Shown: positions 19,607-30,315, counted from the stretch's first letter. The stretch: 64,000 nt of DNA from Chloroflexota bacterium (GCA_022826485.1 JAJDUU010000026.1:1-64000); one strand, 5' to 3'. The notes: generated by a model not told the origin, from the letters alone. A program made the numbers and translations.

Positions 19607-22441
19607 CTACGGATGCGGACCGCGACTGACGTCGTCGTAGACCGAGTACCTGATCTCGCCGGTGTCGGAGATGTCGATCCGCATCACCGGGACGAAGGCG
19701 GCCTCCCGCCAGTAGCCTGGCTGCCATTCGTGCCGCAGGCGAAGCGCCAGAACCCAGGATCCCGGCCCGATTTCGCCGTCCGACGCGTCGAGCCGTACCA
19801 ATTCTCCGCTCTGGTTGCGCACCGCCAAGCTGGTCGCCGGCACGTCAAGCTCGTAGGCGTGCGCGCCGCGGACCAGGTTGGGCGAGATCAACCCGGCGAA
19901 CCACCGCGCGATCTCCGGCCCACGGTCCTGGCCGAGAAATGCGGCGGGAAGCTCCCAGGGCGATGTGTCCACGGGCACTACCACCCAGTCCTGGCCCGTC
20001 CAGCGCTCCGGCGCCACATTCTCGAAACTCGCCGTGAAGGCAATGCGTCCGTCGTCAAGGCGGGCATCGGCTATCTCGACGTCTACCGGCGGCGCGGCAA
20101 GCTCGACTCGCGGCGGCGTGATGGGCGCGACCGCCCCGTCCGGTGCGTAGACCGCGATCTCGGAGTTCTGCCAGATGGGCTGCCGGGCGCCGGGCGGAAA
20201 CGCCCAGGTCCACGGTTCCACCGACGCCGGCAGGACGACGAGATCAGGCGCCTGCTCGCCCAGTGGCTCCACCGTCCAAGGCTCCAGTGAACGCAAGTGG
20301 AGTTTCTGCGCGCTGATGGCGCCCACCAGACGGGCGCGCGGCAGCACGGACGCAACACGGAGCCGCTCCAGCCACAGGGTCTGCGGTGCGAGGTATATCG
20401 CCGTGGACGGCGGGACGGACCGCAAGGCCTCGAACGACTCGGGATGCGGCGCAACCTCAAGCTCGAGGAAGGCCGGCCGAATGCGATAGAGCGCCTCGTC
20501 GCCGTCGCGGATGAGGAGCTCAAACAGGCCCGGATCCGATAGCCAAGCCTTGGCACGGTCGGGCAATCTCGCAGCCCAGACGTCTGTCGCATGAACGTAC
20601 TCAAGGCCCAATCGCCGAATCGCGGCCGGCTCGAGATAGTGACGCGCGTCCCAATACTCCGGGCCTGAGTAGTAGTTCTGGTGATAGTTCACATCGCGAA
20701 AGCCGGCGTTGTTTGGGCGGCCGGTGCCGAGGAATACATTCCAATACGGCCACTCGGTGGCGAGCACGCGCGCATCCACGCTGGTGTGGTCCCGGATGTA
20801 GGCCGCGACCGGTCCCGTCAAGGCCCGAAGTTGAAACCGGCGCATGGGCAGCGTCTCGCCCTGATCGATCAGCTCCTGTTGCACCCACCGCGCATTGGCC
20901 AGTTGCACACCGTTGCCGATCGCGAGGCCGACATTGCGCGCGGGCGCCACGACCGTGGGCCAGGTGATCAGTGCAACCAGCACCGCGCCGGCGGCGTAGC
21001 GCAAGCGTCCCGGCGGGAGGTTGGACAGGCGTGAGCTCATCGCCAGCAGCAGCGCCACGAGCGACAGGTTGCGGGCATGCCCCGCCATACGGCTGATATC
21101 CCAAGGGGCCGGGGGATAGGTCAGCGCGATCCAGACGAGCACCAGCAAGCCGGCGCATGCCGCCAGCGCCAGCACCAACCGGTCGCGCCGGTCCAGCGCC
21201 ACCGCCACGCCCGCGAGCGCCAGCGGCCCCAGGCCGAGCACGGCCACGCCGCCGGGACGCGCGTCGAAGGTTCCAAGCGCCTCCCAGTGCTTCGGTTCAA
21301 GGTCCCAAGCCAGCCCCAGGCCTGACGGCGGCGCACCGTCAAGGAACCCGGTGAACGCGCCCCCGGCAAAGAGGAGCAGCAGACCGGCCACCAAGGGCCC
21401 CACGCCCAGGCGCAGCACCGCCCGCGTCGCCCCCTCGGCCCGTCGAGCGCGGATGCCATGCGCCAGCGCCAGACCGGCCCATACGACCAGCACCACCGGC
21501 ACGAACGTGGTCGAGAGCAGGCTCAGGAAGCCGACGAGTCCCGCCAGCGTCAGCGTCGCTTGCCACGACCAGCGTTCGTGGCTGGCCGCATGCTGCAGCA
21601 CCACGAACGCCACTGCGTAACTCAGCGGGAATCCCGGCTTCCAGATGTTCGACAGGACGTCGAAGACTTTCGCGGACAGCTCGACGTGCGGCCAATAGAT
21701 GTCGGTCAACGACGCGCGCAGGCCGGCCTCCGGCAGCCCGGCCGGAATGAGCAGCTGCAAGACGCCAAACTCGACGTCGGTGAAGGTCAGGAGGCCGGTG
21801 CTGAGCATGAGCGGGGCCATGACGATCACACCGACAGGCGAGGCCCGCTGGAGCAGCGCCGTGATCACGATCAGGACCAAGGTCGTCCAGGCATAAGCCC
21901 CCAACAGCTCGGAGACGAACGCGAGGTCCGGTCCGAACGGCGGCGTCAGCAGTCCCACGAGCAGGTCGGTCGCGTGGTGATAGCGCGCCAGTGTGCCGGC
22001 GTGCCAGGGCAACTCGGGGGGAAAGCCGCCTGCCCGGAGCGTGGCGGCCAGCCCCAGATGGATGGGCGGATCCGGGATCAACATGATCTGGCGGGTGGCG
22101 AGCGCCGCCCAGCCCAGCGCCAGGGCCGCAACGGCTAATCCCGCCACCACTCGTGGTCGTGGGCGAATCGAGCGACGCGCGCGCCACGCCAGGACCGTGC
22201 CCAGCGTGAGCATGACGCCCCAGCCGACGATGGCCCCGGCGAGGCCGGGAACCACGTACATCACGAAGTTGACGATCACGCCCCAGAGCGCGAGCCCCAC
22301 CACCAGACCCTGGGCAAGGGCGACCCGCTCGTCGTCTTGGCGCAACACCACCCGCGCGACGATGTAGCCCACCGCGGCCAGCGCGACCAGCTCAGCCGCG
22401 AGGAGCAGGAGGCCCGGGATTACGCTCGGATCAATGGTCAC
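19607..22441 (-). CDS. Array unit 3: GT-C-like polytopic membrane protein
   Basis: 944 residues when started at the GTG at 22441. The open frame begins five codons earlier (22456), but at 22441 the protein starts MTIDPSVIPG like its sisters and GGAGG lies eight bases upstream, so the inner start is right. First loop IPDPPIHLGL and YHHATD; end of membrane part RMAGHARN. The variable segment reads WPYWNVFLGTGRPNNAGF followed by RDVNYHQNYY. It is very close to unit 4 over its whole length, which suggests the pair arose by a recent duplication. C-terminal signature HEWQPGYWR. A 136-bp spacer without recognisable signals separates it from unit 2. Confidence 0.8.
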   Translation of the reverse strand: MTIDPSVIPGLLLLAAELVALAAVGYIVARVVLRQDDERVALAQGLVVGLALWGVIVNFVMYVVPGLAGAIVGWGVMLTLGTVLAWRARRSIRPRPRVVAGLAVAALALGWAALATRQIMLIPDPPIHLGLAATLRAGGFPPELPWHAGTLARYHHATDLLVGLLTPPFGPDLAFVSELLGAYAWTTLVLIVITALLQRASPVGVIVMAPLMLSTGLLTFTDVEFGVLQLLIPAGLPEAGLRASLTDIYWPHVELSAKVFDVLSNIWKPGFPLSYAVAFVVLQHAASHERWSWQATLTLAGLVGFLSLLSTTFVPVVLVVWAGLALAHGIRARRAEGATRAVLRLGVGPLVAGLLLLFAGGAFTGFLDGAPPSGLGLAWDLEPKHWEALGTFDARPGGVAVLGLGPLALAGVAVALDRRDRLVLALAACAGLLVLVWIALTYPPAPWDISRMAGHARNLSLVALLLAMSSRLSNLPPGRLRYAAGAVLVALITWPTVVAPARNVGLAIGNGVQLANARWVQQELIDQGETLPMRRFQLRALTGPVAAYIRDHTSVDARVLATEWPYWNVFLGTGRPNNAGFRDVNYHQNYYSGPEYWDARHYLEPAAIRRLGLEYVHATDVWAARLPDRAKAWLSDPGLFELLIRDGDEALYRIRPAFLELEVAPHPESFEALRSVPPSTAIYLAPQTLWLERLRVASVLPRARLVGAISAQKLHLRSLEPWTVEPLGEQAPDLVVLPASVEPWTWAFPPGARQPIWQNSEIAVYAPDGAVAPITPPRVELAAPPVDVEIADARLDDGRIAFTASFENVAPERWTGQDWVVVPVDTSPWELPAAFLGQDRGPEIARWFAGLISPNLVRGAHAYELDVPATSLAVRNQSGELVRLDASDGEIGPGSWVLALRLRHEWQPGYWREAAFVPVMRIDISDTGEIRYSVYDDVSRGPHP

Positions 22442-22613
22442 GTCCGAGACCTCCACGTCCTATCCAGCGGTTGTCCTCAATCTTCGGCGGCCAGACCGCG
22501 GCGCTCCACGCGAGCCGACGGCTCACCGAGGCCCGCAGGGTCCTCACTAGCCCAAACGCCGCGAGTATGTCTGTGGTCGATCTCAGGCATTAAGCCGATC
22601 CTGGCCCGACTTG

Positions 22614-25472
22614 TCACGGCGTCGCTGGAGTCCTTGAACGCTGTGTGTCGCCGGGCACGGCTTCGTAGATCGAGAAGGAAACGTCGCCGGCGTCGGAAAC
22701 GTTGATCGTCACCACTGGAATGAAGGCGACCTCGCGCCAATGTTCAGGCTGCCACTCGTGCTGCAGGCGAAGCGCCAAGACCCAGGTTCCGACACCCAGG
22801 TCACCCTCCGACGCCGTGAGCGGAACCAAGGCGCCACTGTCATGGCGCACCGCCAGGCTGGGAGCGTGGACATCAAGCTCATAGGTGTGCGAGCTCGTCG
22901 CCGCCCCCGAACTGAAGAGCCCGTCAAACCACTTGGCGATCTCGGGTCCACGGCCGTGGTCATGGAATCTGGTGGGAATCGCCCAGGGTCCGTCGTCGAC
23001 CTGGACGATGACCCAATCCTGGCCCGTCCAGCGCTCCGGCGACTGGTTGGCGAACGCGCCGGTGAAGGCAATGCGCCCATCGGCAACGCCGTCCGCGGAC
23101 ACCCGCACGGTGACCGGCGGAGCTTCCAGCGCGGCTTGCGGCGGCGTGATTGGCGCGACCGCCCCGTCCGGCGCATAGACCGCGATCTCATCGTTTCGCC
23201 AGATGGGCTGCCGGGCGCTGGGCGGAAACGCCCAGGTCCACAGTTCGACCGACGCCGGTAGCACAATGAGGTCAGGCGCCTGCTCGTCCAACGGCTCCAC
23301 CGTCCACGGTTCTGGCGTGCGCACGTGCAGCGGCAGCGCGCTGATCGCGCCAACCAGGCGGGCGTGCGGCAGCACCGACGCAACCCGGAGCCGCTCCAGC
23401 CACAGGGTCTGCGGAGCGAGATAGACCACCGTGGACGGTGGGACGGCACGCAGCGCTTCGAACGACTCGGGATGCGGCGCAACCTCGAGGTCCAGGAAGG
23501 CCGGCCGAATGCGATACAACGCCTCGTCGTCGGCGCGGATCAATAGCTCGAACATGCTCGGGTCGGCCAGCCAGTCCTTGGCGCGGTCGGGCAACTCCGC
23601 GGCCCAGGTGTCCGTGGCGTGGACGTACTCGAGGCCCAATCGCCGAATGGCGGCGGGATCGAGGTAGTGGCGCGCGTCCCAATACTCCGGTCCTGGGTGG
23701 TAGAGCAGGTAGACCACATCGGCAAAGCCCGCGTTGTTCGGGCGGCCGGTGGCAAGGAATACGTTCGTATAGGGCCATTCGGTGGCGAGCACGCGGGCAT
23801 TCACGTCCGTGTGGTCCCGGATGTAGTCCGCCACGGGACCCGTCAACGCCCGAAGCTGAAACCGGCGCATGGGCACGGTCTCGCCCCGGTCAATCAACTC
23901 GTGTTGGACCCATCGGGCGTTTGCCAGCTGCACGCCGTTGCCGATCGCGAGGCCGAGATTTCGTGCGGGCGTCACCACCGTGGGCCAGACGACCAGACCC
24001 ACGAGCAGCGCGCCCACGGCGGCACGCCAACGCCCGGGCGGCAGCTCGGCCAGGCGCGAGCTCATCGCGAGCAGCAGCGCCATGAGCGACAGATTGCGCG
24101 CGTGCCCCGCCAGGCGGTTGATATCCCAGGGCGCCGGCGGATACGTCAGCGCGAGCCAGACGGCCACAAATAGGACCGACCCGGCCGCCAGCGAGAGCAC
24201 CAGACGGTCGCGCCGCGCCAGCGCAATGGCCACGCCCGCGAGCGCCAACGGCCCCAAGCCCAAGAGGCCCAGGCCGCCGGGACGCGCGTCGAACGAGCCG
24301 AGCACGTGCCATTGGGTGGAGTCGAGGCCGGGCGCGACTTCCAATCCGGAAGGCGGCGCGCCGTCGAGCACCCCGGTGAACGCGCCCCCGCCGCCGAGGA
24401 GCAGCAGCACCGCCAGCGCCGGCCCCAGGACTGACTCCAGCGCGGCGGACGACGTCGGGCCAATGCGCCGTAGGCGAAGGAAGTGCAGGGCGGCCAGGCC
24501 AGCCCAGAGCAGCCCCACCACGGGCACCAGCGTGGTCGACAGCAGACCCAGAAAGCCCACCATTGCCGCCAGCGCGACGTTCGCGCCTCGCGACCAGCGG
24601 TCGGACTGCGCCGCATGGCTGAGCACGATGAAGGTCACGGCGTAGCTGAGCGGGAATCCCGGCTTCCAGATGTCGGCCAAGACGTCGGAGCTGTGCGCGG
24701 TCGAGGACAGCTCGACGTGCGGCCAATAGACATCGCCGAGCGACGCGCGCAGGCCGGCCTCGGGCAGACCGGCCGGAATGGGCAGCTGCACCACGCCGGG
24801 ACCGACGTTGGTGAACGTCCACAGTCCGCTGCTCAGCATGAGCGGCACAGCGACAAGCGCCCCGACCAGCGATCCCCGCTGCAGCACCGCCGCGGCGACT
24901 ATCAGGAACAGGCTTGTCCAGGCGTAGGCGCCGAGCAACTCGGAAACGAACGCGAGGTCCGGTCCGAACGGCGGAGCCAGCAGGCCGACCAGCAGGTCCG
25001 TGCCGTGGTGATAGCGGACGAGCGTGTCCGCATGCCAGGGCAGCTCCGGTGGGAATCCGCCCGCGCGGATCGTGGCCGCCAGTCCGAGGTGGATTGGCGG
25101 GTCAGGAATCACTATCAACTGGCGGCTGGCGAGCGCCGCCCACATGAGCGCGAGGACCACCACGGCGAAGCCCGCGGCCACGCGCGGACGGGGCCGAACG
25201 GGGCGCGGCGCGCGCCGCGCCAGGACCGCGCCCAGGGCGAGCATGACGCCCCAACCGACGAGGGCCCCGGCGAGGCCGGGAACCACGTAAATGACGAAGT
25301 TGACGATCAGGCCCCAGAGGGCGAGGCCCACGACCAACCCCTGGGCAAGGGCCACGCGGTCGTCGCCTTGCCGCAGCACCACCCGGACGATGATGTAGCC
25401 CACCGCGGCCAGCGCCACGAGCTCCGCCGCGAGGAGGAGCAGGCCGGGGATGACCGCCGGATCCACGATCAC
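22614..25472 (-). CDS. Array unit 4: GT-C-like polytopic membrane protein
   Basis: 952 residues, the longest unit because of a short hydrophilic tail after the C-terminal domain (GDTQRSRTPATP). First loop IPDPPIHLGL and YHHGTD; RLAGHARN; variable segment WPYTNVFLATGRPNNAGF then ADVVYLLYHP. Outer domain with ERWTGQDWVIVQVDDGPWAI and HEWQPEHWR. GTG start with GGAGG nine bases upstream. It is the last of the units 4-1 block and follows the unrelated 513-residue membrane gene after 217 bp. Confidence 0.8.
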   Translation of the reverse strand: MIVDPAVIPGLLLLAAELVALAAVGYIIVRVVLRQGDDRVALAQGLVVGLALWGLIVNFVIYVVPGLAGALVGWGVMLALGAVLARRAPRPVRPRPRVAAGFAVVVLALMWAALASRQLIVIPDPPIHLGLAATIRAGGFPPELPWHADTLVRYHHGTDLLVGLLAPPFGPDLAFVSELLGAYAWTSLFLIVAAAVLQRGSLVGALVAVPLMLSSGLWTFTNVGPGVVQLPIPAGLPEAGLRASLGDVYWPHVELSSTAHSSDVLADIWKPGFPLSYAVTFIVLSHAAQSDRWSRGANVALAAMVGFLGLLSTTLVPVVGLLWAGLAALHFLRLRRIGPTSSAALESVLGPALAVLLLLGGGGAFTGVLDGAPPSGLEVAPGLDSTQWHVLGSFDARPGGLGLLGLGPLALAGVAIALARRDRLVLSLAAGSVLFVAVWLALTYPPAPWDINRLAGHARNLSLMALLLAMSSRLAELPPGRWRAAVGALLVGLVVWPTVVTPARNLGLAIGNGVQLANARWVQHELIDRGETVPMRRFQLRALTGPVADYIRDHTDVNARVLATEWPYTNVFLATGRPNNAGFADVVYLLYHPGPEYWDARHYLDPAAIRRLGLEYVHATDTWAAELPDRAKDWLADPSMFELLIRADDEALYRIRPAFLDLEVAPHPESFEALRAVPPSTVVYLAPQTLWLERLRVASVLPHARLVGAISALPLHVRTPEPWTVEPLDEQAPDLIVLPASVELWTWAFPPSARQPIWRNDEIAVYAPDGAVAPITPPQAALEAPPVTVRVSADGVADGRIAFTGAFANQSPERWTGQDWVIVQVDDGPWAIPTRFHDHGRGPEIAKWFDGLFSSGAATSSHTYELDVHAPSLAVRHDSGALVPLTASEGDLGVGTWVLALRLQHEWQPEHWREVAFIPVVTINVSDAGDVSFSIYEAVPGDTQRSRTPATP

Positions 25473-25689
25473 GCGCGGCGCCTCCGCGTCGTCTCGAACA
25501 TTGGCGGTTCCACGGCCATCCCGCCGTTCGAGACGCCTGCATGGCCTCGTCCGGTCAGGACGGCGCTGGGAGTCCCCGGCGCCGTTTCACGTTGGCCGGA
25601 TTCTGGATTTCGGCTTCCGCCGGAATGACGCGCGGTTTCGCGCATTGCTCTATTCGATGGCCAGTTGCGACGCCTGCGGGCCAGGGTAG
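25473..25689. repeat. Spacer with a family B repeat
   Basis: The 217 bp between the 513-residue gene and unit 4 hold one divergent composite B element ending at 25631 (arms TTTCGGC/GCCGGAAT-like, tail GACGCG). It is the largest gap inside the 39-kb co-directional run. I see no promoter or terminator with confidence. Confidence 0.6.
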
Positions 25690-27231
25690 TCATGCGAGTT
25701 GCGTCGGCGAACGCAGGGCGATGTAGGCAAACGTGACCAGGACGATGTCGGCGGTCACAAGGGCGCTGATGAGCACCGAGGGCCAAACCACGCGTCGTCC
25801 GAATCGCGGCCAGGGTCCCGAAAGCCGGGTCGCGGCGAGCACGACGGCAAGCACCCACAGAAAGACGTTGAAGATCACCTCGCCGATCAATCCCCAGAGT
25901 CGCAGGTCGCGCGGATACATGCCGTCGATGAAGCGTCCGCTCCAGGCTGTCCGCATGGCCAGATCATTCCCATGGGGAGTGGCCTCGCCATTGACCACGG
26001 CGGCGCCTTCGGGAATCAGATCGCCGCGGGTCAGGCCAAGGAATACGAAGGGTTGCGGACCGCCCAGAAGACCGACGGTCAGCGTATAGCGTTGGCCGCT
26101 GCTATCGGGGATGGGTTCGAAGTCAAAGGAGACCGTCGCGTTCCTGTGGCGGGCGCCGCGGACTTCCGCCCGGCTCTCGCGGATGGGCCGGGCGGAACCT
26201 TCGGGCGTGAGGCGGGCAAAGACCTCGGCCGGCATGCCGGCCGGACCGCCGTCGATGAAAGCCCAGACGTCGATGCGCCGGAGGTAGTCCTGGTTGGCCT
26301 GAAACGGCTGCTCGACGAGGGCGATGGGACCGGCGTAGGACCAGGGAGCGACGGTGTCCCAGCCGTCGCCCTTGTGGACGCGGTGGCTCGCCAGCGGGAA
26401 CGCGCTGGCCACGATCAGTCCCACGGACACGACGAGCGCCACCGCCAGCGGGCGGCGGCTGGTGGACACGCGAACGGCGCGCGGCCGCGCCGCCAACATC
26501 TCGACCAGGACCACGGCCAGAGCCGCGGCCGCCATCTGCTCCGAGGCCTCTTCGAACACCTCATAGAAACCCGGAGGACTGGGCGGGAATCCGAACCATC
26601 CGACCAGGCCCCGATACAGCAGCAGGTGTCCGCTGGTGGCGTCCAGGAGCAGTCCGATCAGCGCCAGCGCGACCGCCAGCACCGTGAGCAGCGCCCGCGC
26701 GGGGTGGCCGCGCTGGGCGCTGAAAAGCACCCAGGCCGCTGCCGCGGCCGGCACGATGGCCAGGGGGCCGGCCACGAGCACCCAGCGAAAACCCTCGTCT
26801 AGCTCCCTGAGCCCCAGGAGCGGCGCGGTGAACGATCCGACGTCCACTTGCCGCTGCAGCTCTTCGCGCGCCACCAGGGCAATGAAGCAGGCGGCGCTGA
26901 GCCACCCGAATACCCAGAGCCAGCGTGGAATGCTGCGGGGAGCCGGCCGCCGCAGCGCCTGGGCCGCGGCCAGCGCGGCCACGATGCCGAAGAGCACGCC
27001 CGAGAATCGGTCCATGCTGCCGCGCTCGTAGGTGGCGTCGAGCTCGGCGAGCCACTCGCCCGCCAGCCAGCGCCAGCCAAGGGCGTCAACCAGGGCCAAC
27101 AGCACCGCCGCGAGGCTGCCGACCATGAACGCCGCCAAGAGCCAGCGCCGGATGTCCGAGTCGATCGTGGGACGCAGGCGCACGCCGCGCCGAACGGCCG
27201 TCACCAGATTCGCCGGTTCCGTCATCGCCAT
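25690..27231 (-). CDS. Unrelated 513-residue membrane protein inside the array
   Basis: Not a member of the repeated family. About seven N-terminal hydrophobic segments (from WLLAAFMVGSLAAVLLALVDA, to LAVALVVSVGLIVASAFPLAS) are followed by an outer domain of some 150 residues and two or three more segments at the end (LIGEVIFNVFLWVLAVVLAA, VLISALVTADIVLVTFAYIAL). The outer domain contains LVEQPFQANQDYLRRIDVW and VSFDFEPIPDSSGQRYTLTV, a pattern I associate with extracytoplasmic beta-sandwich domains that sit on polysaccharide-assembly membrane proteins. It shares strand and tight spacing (94 bp to unit 5) with the array, so it may work with it. The second Met codon (27225) is also a possible start. 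Confidence 0.6.
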   Translation of the reverse strand: MAMTEPANLVTAVRRGVRLRPTIDSDIRRWLLAAFMVGSLAAVLLALVDALGWRWLAGEWLAELDATYERGSMDRFSGVLFGIVAALAAAQALRRPAPRSIPRWLWVFGWLSAACFIALVAREELQRQVDVGSFTAPLLGLRELDEGFRWVLVAGPLAIVPAAAAAWVLFSAQRGHPARALLTVLAVALALIGLLLDATSGHLLLYRGLVGWFGFPPSPPGFYEVFEEASEQMAAAALAVVLVEMLAARPRAVRVSTSRRPLAVALVVSVGLIVASAFPLASHRVHKGDGWDTVAPWSYAGPIALVEQPFQANQDYLRRIDVWAFIDGGPAGMPAEVFARLTPEGSARPIRESRAEVRGARHRNATVSFDFEPIPDSSGQRYTLTVGLLGGPQPFVFLGLTRGDLIPEGAAVVNGEATPHGNDLAMRTAWSGRFIDGMYPRDLRLWGLIGEVIFNVFLWVLAVVLAATRLSGPWPRFGRRVVWPSVLISALVTADIVLVTFAYIALRSPTQLA

Positions 27232-27325
27232 GCCGCATCGACTGGCGCCGGTAGCACGGCTTCTCGGGCGTCACCCATGTGCACCGCCAAAGTCTCGCGG
27301 GCTGCCCGGCGGTCGCCCCAAGGGC

Positions 27326-30157
27326 CTAGCGGCGCGAACCGGCGACCACATCGTCGAAGACGTCATAGGCAATCTCACCGGCCTCGGAAACGCGGATCCG
27401 CAGCACGGGAATCAGGCCCGCGTGCCGCCAGTAGTTTGGCTGCCATTCATGCTGCAGGCGGACCGCGAGCGTCCAGGCCCCCGCCCCGAGCGCTTGCGCC
27501 GATCCGCCGGCCGGGGTGAACACGCCATTCGCATCCCCCACGGCCAGGCTGGGCGCGAGAATATCGAACTGGTAGACGAATGTGTTCGTCGCCATGCCGG
27601 GCGCGAGCTGACCCGGGAACCACGCCACGGATCCCAGGTTGCGCCCACCAGGATCCACGTGCATCGGAATGGCCCACGGCGAGCTGTCGCCCAGCAGGAG
27701 GACCCATTCCTGGCCCGTCCACTGCTCAGGCGCGCGGTTGTCGAAGCTGGCGGTAAAGGCGATGCGCCCATCCGCGATACGCACGTCCGTCACCTGCACT
27801 CCGACCGGGGCAGGCTCGGACGCCGGCGGCGGCGGCATGATCGGCGCCACGGCGCCGTCGGGCGCGTAGACGGCAATCTCGTCGTTCCACCAGATGGGTT
27901 GACGCCCGGCTGGCGGGAACATCCACGGCGCGACCTCGGGCCACAGGATCACCAGATCCGCCGCTTGCCCGGCGAACCGCTCATACGGCCAGGGCGTCAG
28001 CAGATGCAACATGGTGGGGTCCACGAAGCCGAGCAACTGGGCGTGGGAGAGCGTCGCGGCCACGCGGAGCGCCGGCACCGTGCGGAAGGGCGCGGGCATG
28101 TACACCGTGGCGTCGGCGGGCACCGCCCGGCGCAGCGCCTCGTAGGAGGTCGGCGCCGGCGACACGTCCAGCAAGAAAAACGCGGGCCTAATCCGGTACA
28201 GCGCCTCGGCGCCGTCGCGGATCAGGAGCTCGAATAGGTTCGAGTCCGCGAGCCAGCGCGCCGCCCGCTCCGGCAGACCGGCCACCCAATCGTCCGTGGC
28301 ATGGATGTAGTCAAGCTCCAGCCGACGAACCGCCGCCGGTTCGAGATGGTGCAGCACGTCGAGGTATTCGGGACCGGTGTGCGACAGGAAGTATTGGCGG
28401 TCGAGAAATCCCGACGCATTGGGGCGGCCGGTGGCGAATGCCACGGCGGCGAAGGATAGATCAGCGGGCGTGGGCGAGAAGACTCGCGCGTCAACCGCGG
28501 TGTGGTCCCAGACGTACGCGGCGACTCGGCTGGACATAGCCGGCATGGCAAATCTGCCTTCACCGGCGAAGGCCGCGTCGGGCTGCCGCGGCGTCGGCGC
28601 GGCGTTTGCCAGGGCGACGCCCTGCCCGATCGCGAGTCCCAGGTTTCGCACCGGGGCCACGAGCGTCGGCCAGGCGACGAGGACGACGAGCAGGGCGCCA
28701 GCAGCATAGCGCCAGCGCACCGATGGCAAGCGGGACAGGCACGGCGCGAGCGCCAGCAGCAGGGCCAGCAGCGCGAGGTTGCGCGCGTGCCCAAAGAAGC
28801 GGCTTAGCACCCAGGGCGCGGCGTCGTACCGGAGCGCCACCCCGGCCAGCACCAGCAGGCCAACGCCCACCACCAGCGCCAGGACCAGGCGGTTGCGCCA
28901 GGCGAGGAGCGCCGCAATACCGGCGATGACCACCGGGCCGCCGCGCAGCAGACCAACCCCGCCGGGCAACACATCGAAGGCGCCCAGCGGTCGATAGAAC
29001 CCCGGATGGTCGGCCCACCCAAACGACAAGCCGGACGATCCCGAACCCGTGAGCGCCGACGCCAGCGAGCCACCGCCGAACGCGAGCAGCAGCAGCGCGA
29101 GCACCGGCCCGGCTCCCGATCGCACGGCGGCTTTTCCGAGCGCCGCACGATCACCCCTGGATCGCACCAGAGTCGCGGCTTCCAATCCACCCCAGAGGAC
29201 AAGCAGGATCGGGGCCAGCGTGGTGGCGAGCAATCCCACGAAACCAACCAGGCCGGCCAGCGTAAGCATGGCGAGCCAGGTGCGGCGCTCCGCCCGCGCG
29301 GCGTGCTCCAGCACCACGAACGCCAGAGCGTAGGACAGCGTGTAGACGAATCTCCAGATATCCGGCAACGCCGCTCGCTCCGACTCCCACGGCAACTCCA
29401 CCAGCGGCCAGTAGATCCCGGTCAGCGAGGCGCGGATTCCAGCCGCCGGAATCCCCGCCGGGAGCGGAACCTGCACGATGTCGACGGCGTCGCCGATAAA
29501 GGTCCAAGCCCCGGCGGTGAGCAGCAACGGCGCCGTGAGCAGCACCGCGAACTTCGAGGCGTACCGGAGGAGCGCCGTCACGACCACCAGGAAGAATCCC
29601 GTCCACAGCCACACATCCAGGACTTCGGTGGTCAGGGCCAGATCCGGGCCAAACGGCGGCGCCAGCAGGCCGATCAAAAGGCCGGTGCCGTGGTGGTAGG
29701 ACGCCGGCAGGTCGGGAGTCCAGAAGAACACCGGCGGGAACCCGCCGGCGCGGATCGAGGCGGCCAGCCCCAGGTGGTTGATGGCGTCGGGAATCGACAG
29801 GATTTGCCGGCTGGCAATCGCCACCCAACAGAGCGCCAGAACGGCGACCGCGAAGGCGGCGACCGTGCGCGGCCTGAGGTGGAGGCGGTCAGGGAAGCGC
29901 CAGGCGAGCACCGCAGCGGCAGCGACGACGAGGACCCAGGCCACGGCCGCCCCGGCGAGCCCGGGGACGACGTACATGATGAAGTTCGCCAGCAAGCCCC
30001 AGAGCGCCGGACCGACCACCAGGCCCTGGGCCAGCGCCATGCGATCGTCGGTCTGGCGGAGCGCCACGCGAACCACGGCGTACCCGACCGCGGCCAGCAC
30101 CAGGAGCTCCGCCAGCAACAGCAACAGGCCCGGAATCACCGTCGGATCGACCGTCAC
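27326..30157 (-). CDS. Array unit 5: GT-C-like polytopic membrane protein
   Basis: 943 residues. First loop IPDAINHLGL and YHHGTG; membrane part ends RFFGHARN, the only unit with two Phe here. Variable segment FAAVAFATGRPNASGF then LDRQYFLSH, with a few extra residues before the invariant core. The C-terminal domain differs in EQWTGQEWVLLLGDSSPWAI, where Glu replaces the usual Asp. Signature HEWQPNYWR. GTG start with GGAG ten bases upstream. It is the last gene before the array is broken by the 513-residue membrane gene, and its 158-bp upstream spacer is not like the 68-bp spacers of units 6-9. Confidence 0.8.
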   Translation of the reverse strand: MTVDPTVIPGLLLLLAELLVLAAVGYAVVRVALRQTDDRMALAQGLVVGPALWGLLANFIMYVVPGLAGAAVAWVLVVAAAAVLAWRFPDRLHLRPRTVAAFAVAVLALCWVAIASRQILSIPDAINHLGLAASIRAGGFPPVFFWTPDLPASYHHGTGLLIGLLAPPFGPDLALTTEVLDVWLWTGFFLVVVTALLRYASKFAVLLTAPLLLTAGAWTFIGDAVDIVQVPLPAGIPAAGIRASLTGIYWPLVELPWESERAALPDIWRFVYTLSYALAFVVLEHAARAERRTWLAMLTLAGLVGFVGLLATTLAPILLVLWGGLEAATLVRSRGDRAALGKAAVRSGAGPVLALLLLAFGGGSLASALTGSGSSGLSFGWADHPGFYRPLGAFDVLPGGVGLLRGGPVVIAGIAALLAWRNRLVLALVVGVGLLVLAGVALRYDAAPWVLSRFFGHARNLALLALLLALAPCLSRLPSVRWRYAAGALLVVLVAWPTLVAPVRNLGLAIGQGVALANAAPTPRQPDAAFAGEGRFAMPAMSSRVAAYVWDHTAVDARVFSPTPADLSFAAVAFATGRPNASGFLDRQYFLSHTGPEYLDVLHHLEPAAVRRLELDYIHATDDWVAGLPERAARWLADSNLFELLIRDGAEALYRIRPAFFLLDVSPAPTSYEALRRAVPADATVYMPAPFRTVPALRVAATLSHAQLLGFVDPTMLHLLTPWPYERFAGQAADLVILWPEVAPWMFPPAGRQPIWWNDEIAVYAPDGAVAPIMPPPPASEPAPVGVQVTDVRIADGRIAFTASFDNRAPEQWTGQEWVLLLGDSSPWAIPMHVDPGGRNLGSVAWFPGQLAPGMATNTFVYQFDILAPSLAVGDANGVFTPAGGSAQALGAGAWTLAVRLQHEWQPNYWRHAGLIPVLRIRVSEAGEIAYDVFDDVVAGSRR

Positions 30158-30315
30158 TCAGACAATCTCCACGGACCCGTCGGCGGTTCGCGATGCAGGA
30201 TCACGCTGGGCGACGTCGGTCTGGGGTCGCCACATCCTGGCGCCTGCGGTCGTGCGGCACATAGCTCTGACCTCAGCATGACACTCGGCGGGCGCGACGC
30301 GATGAGACGGCGAGC

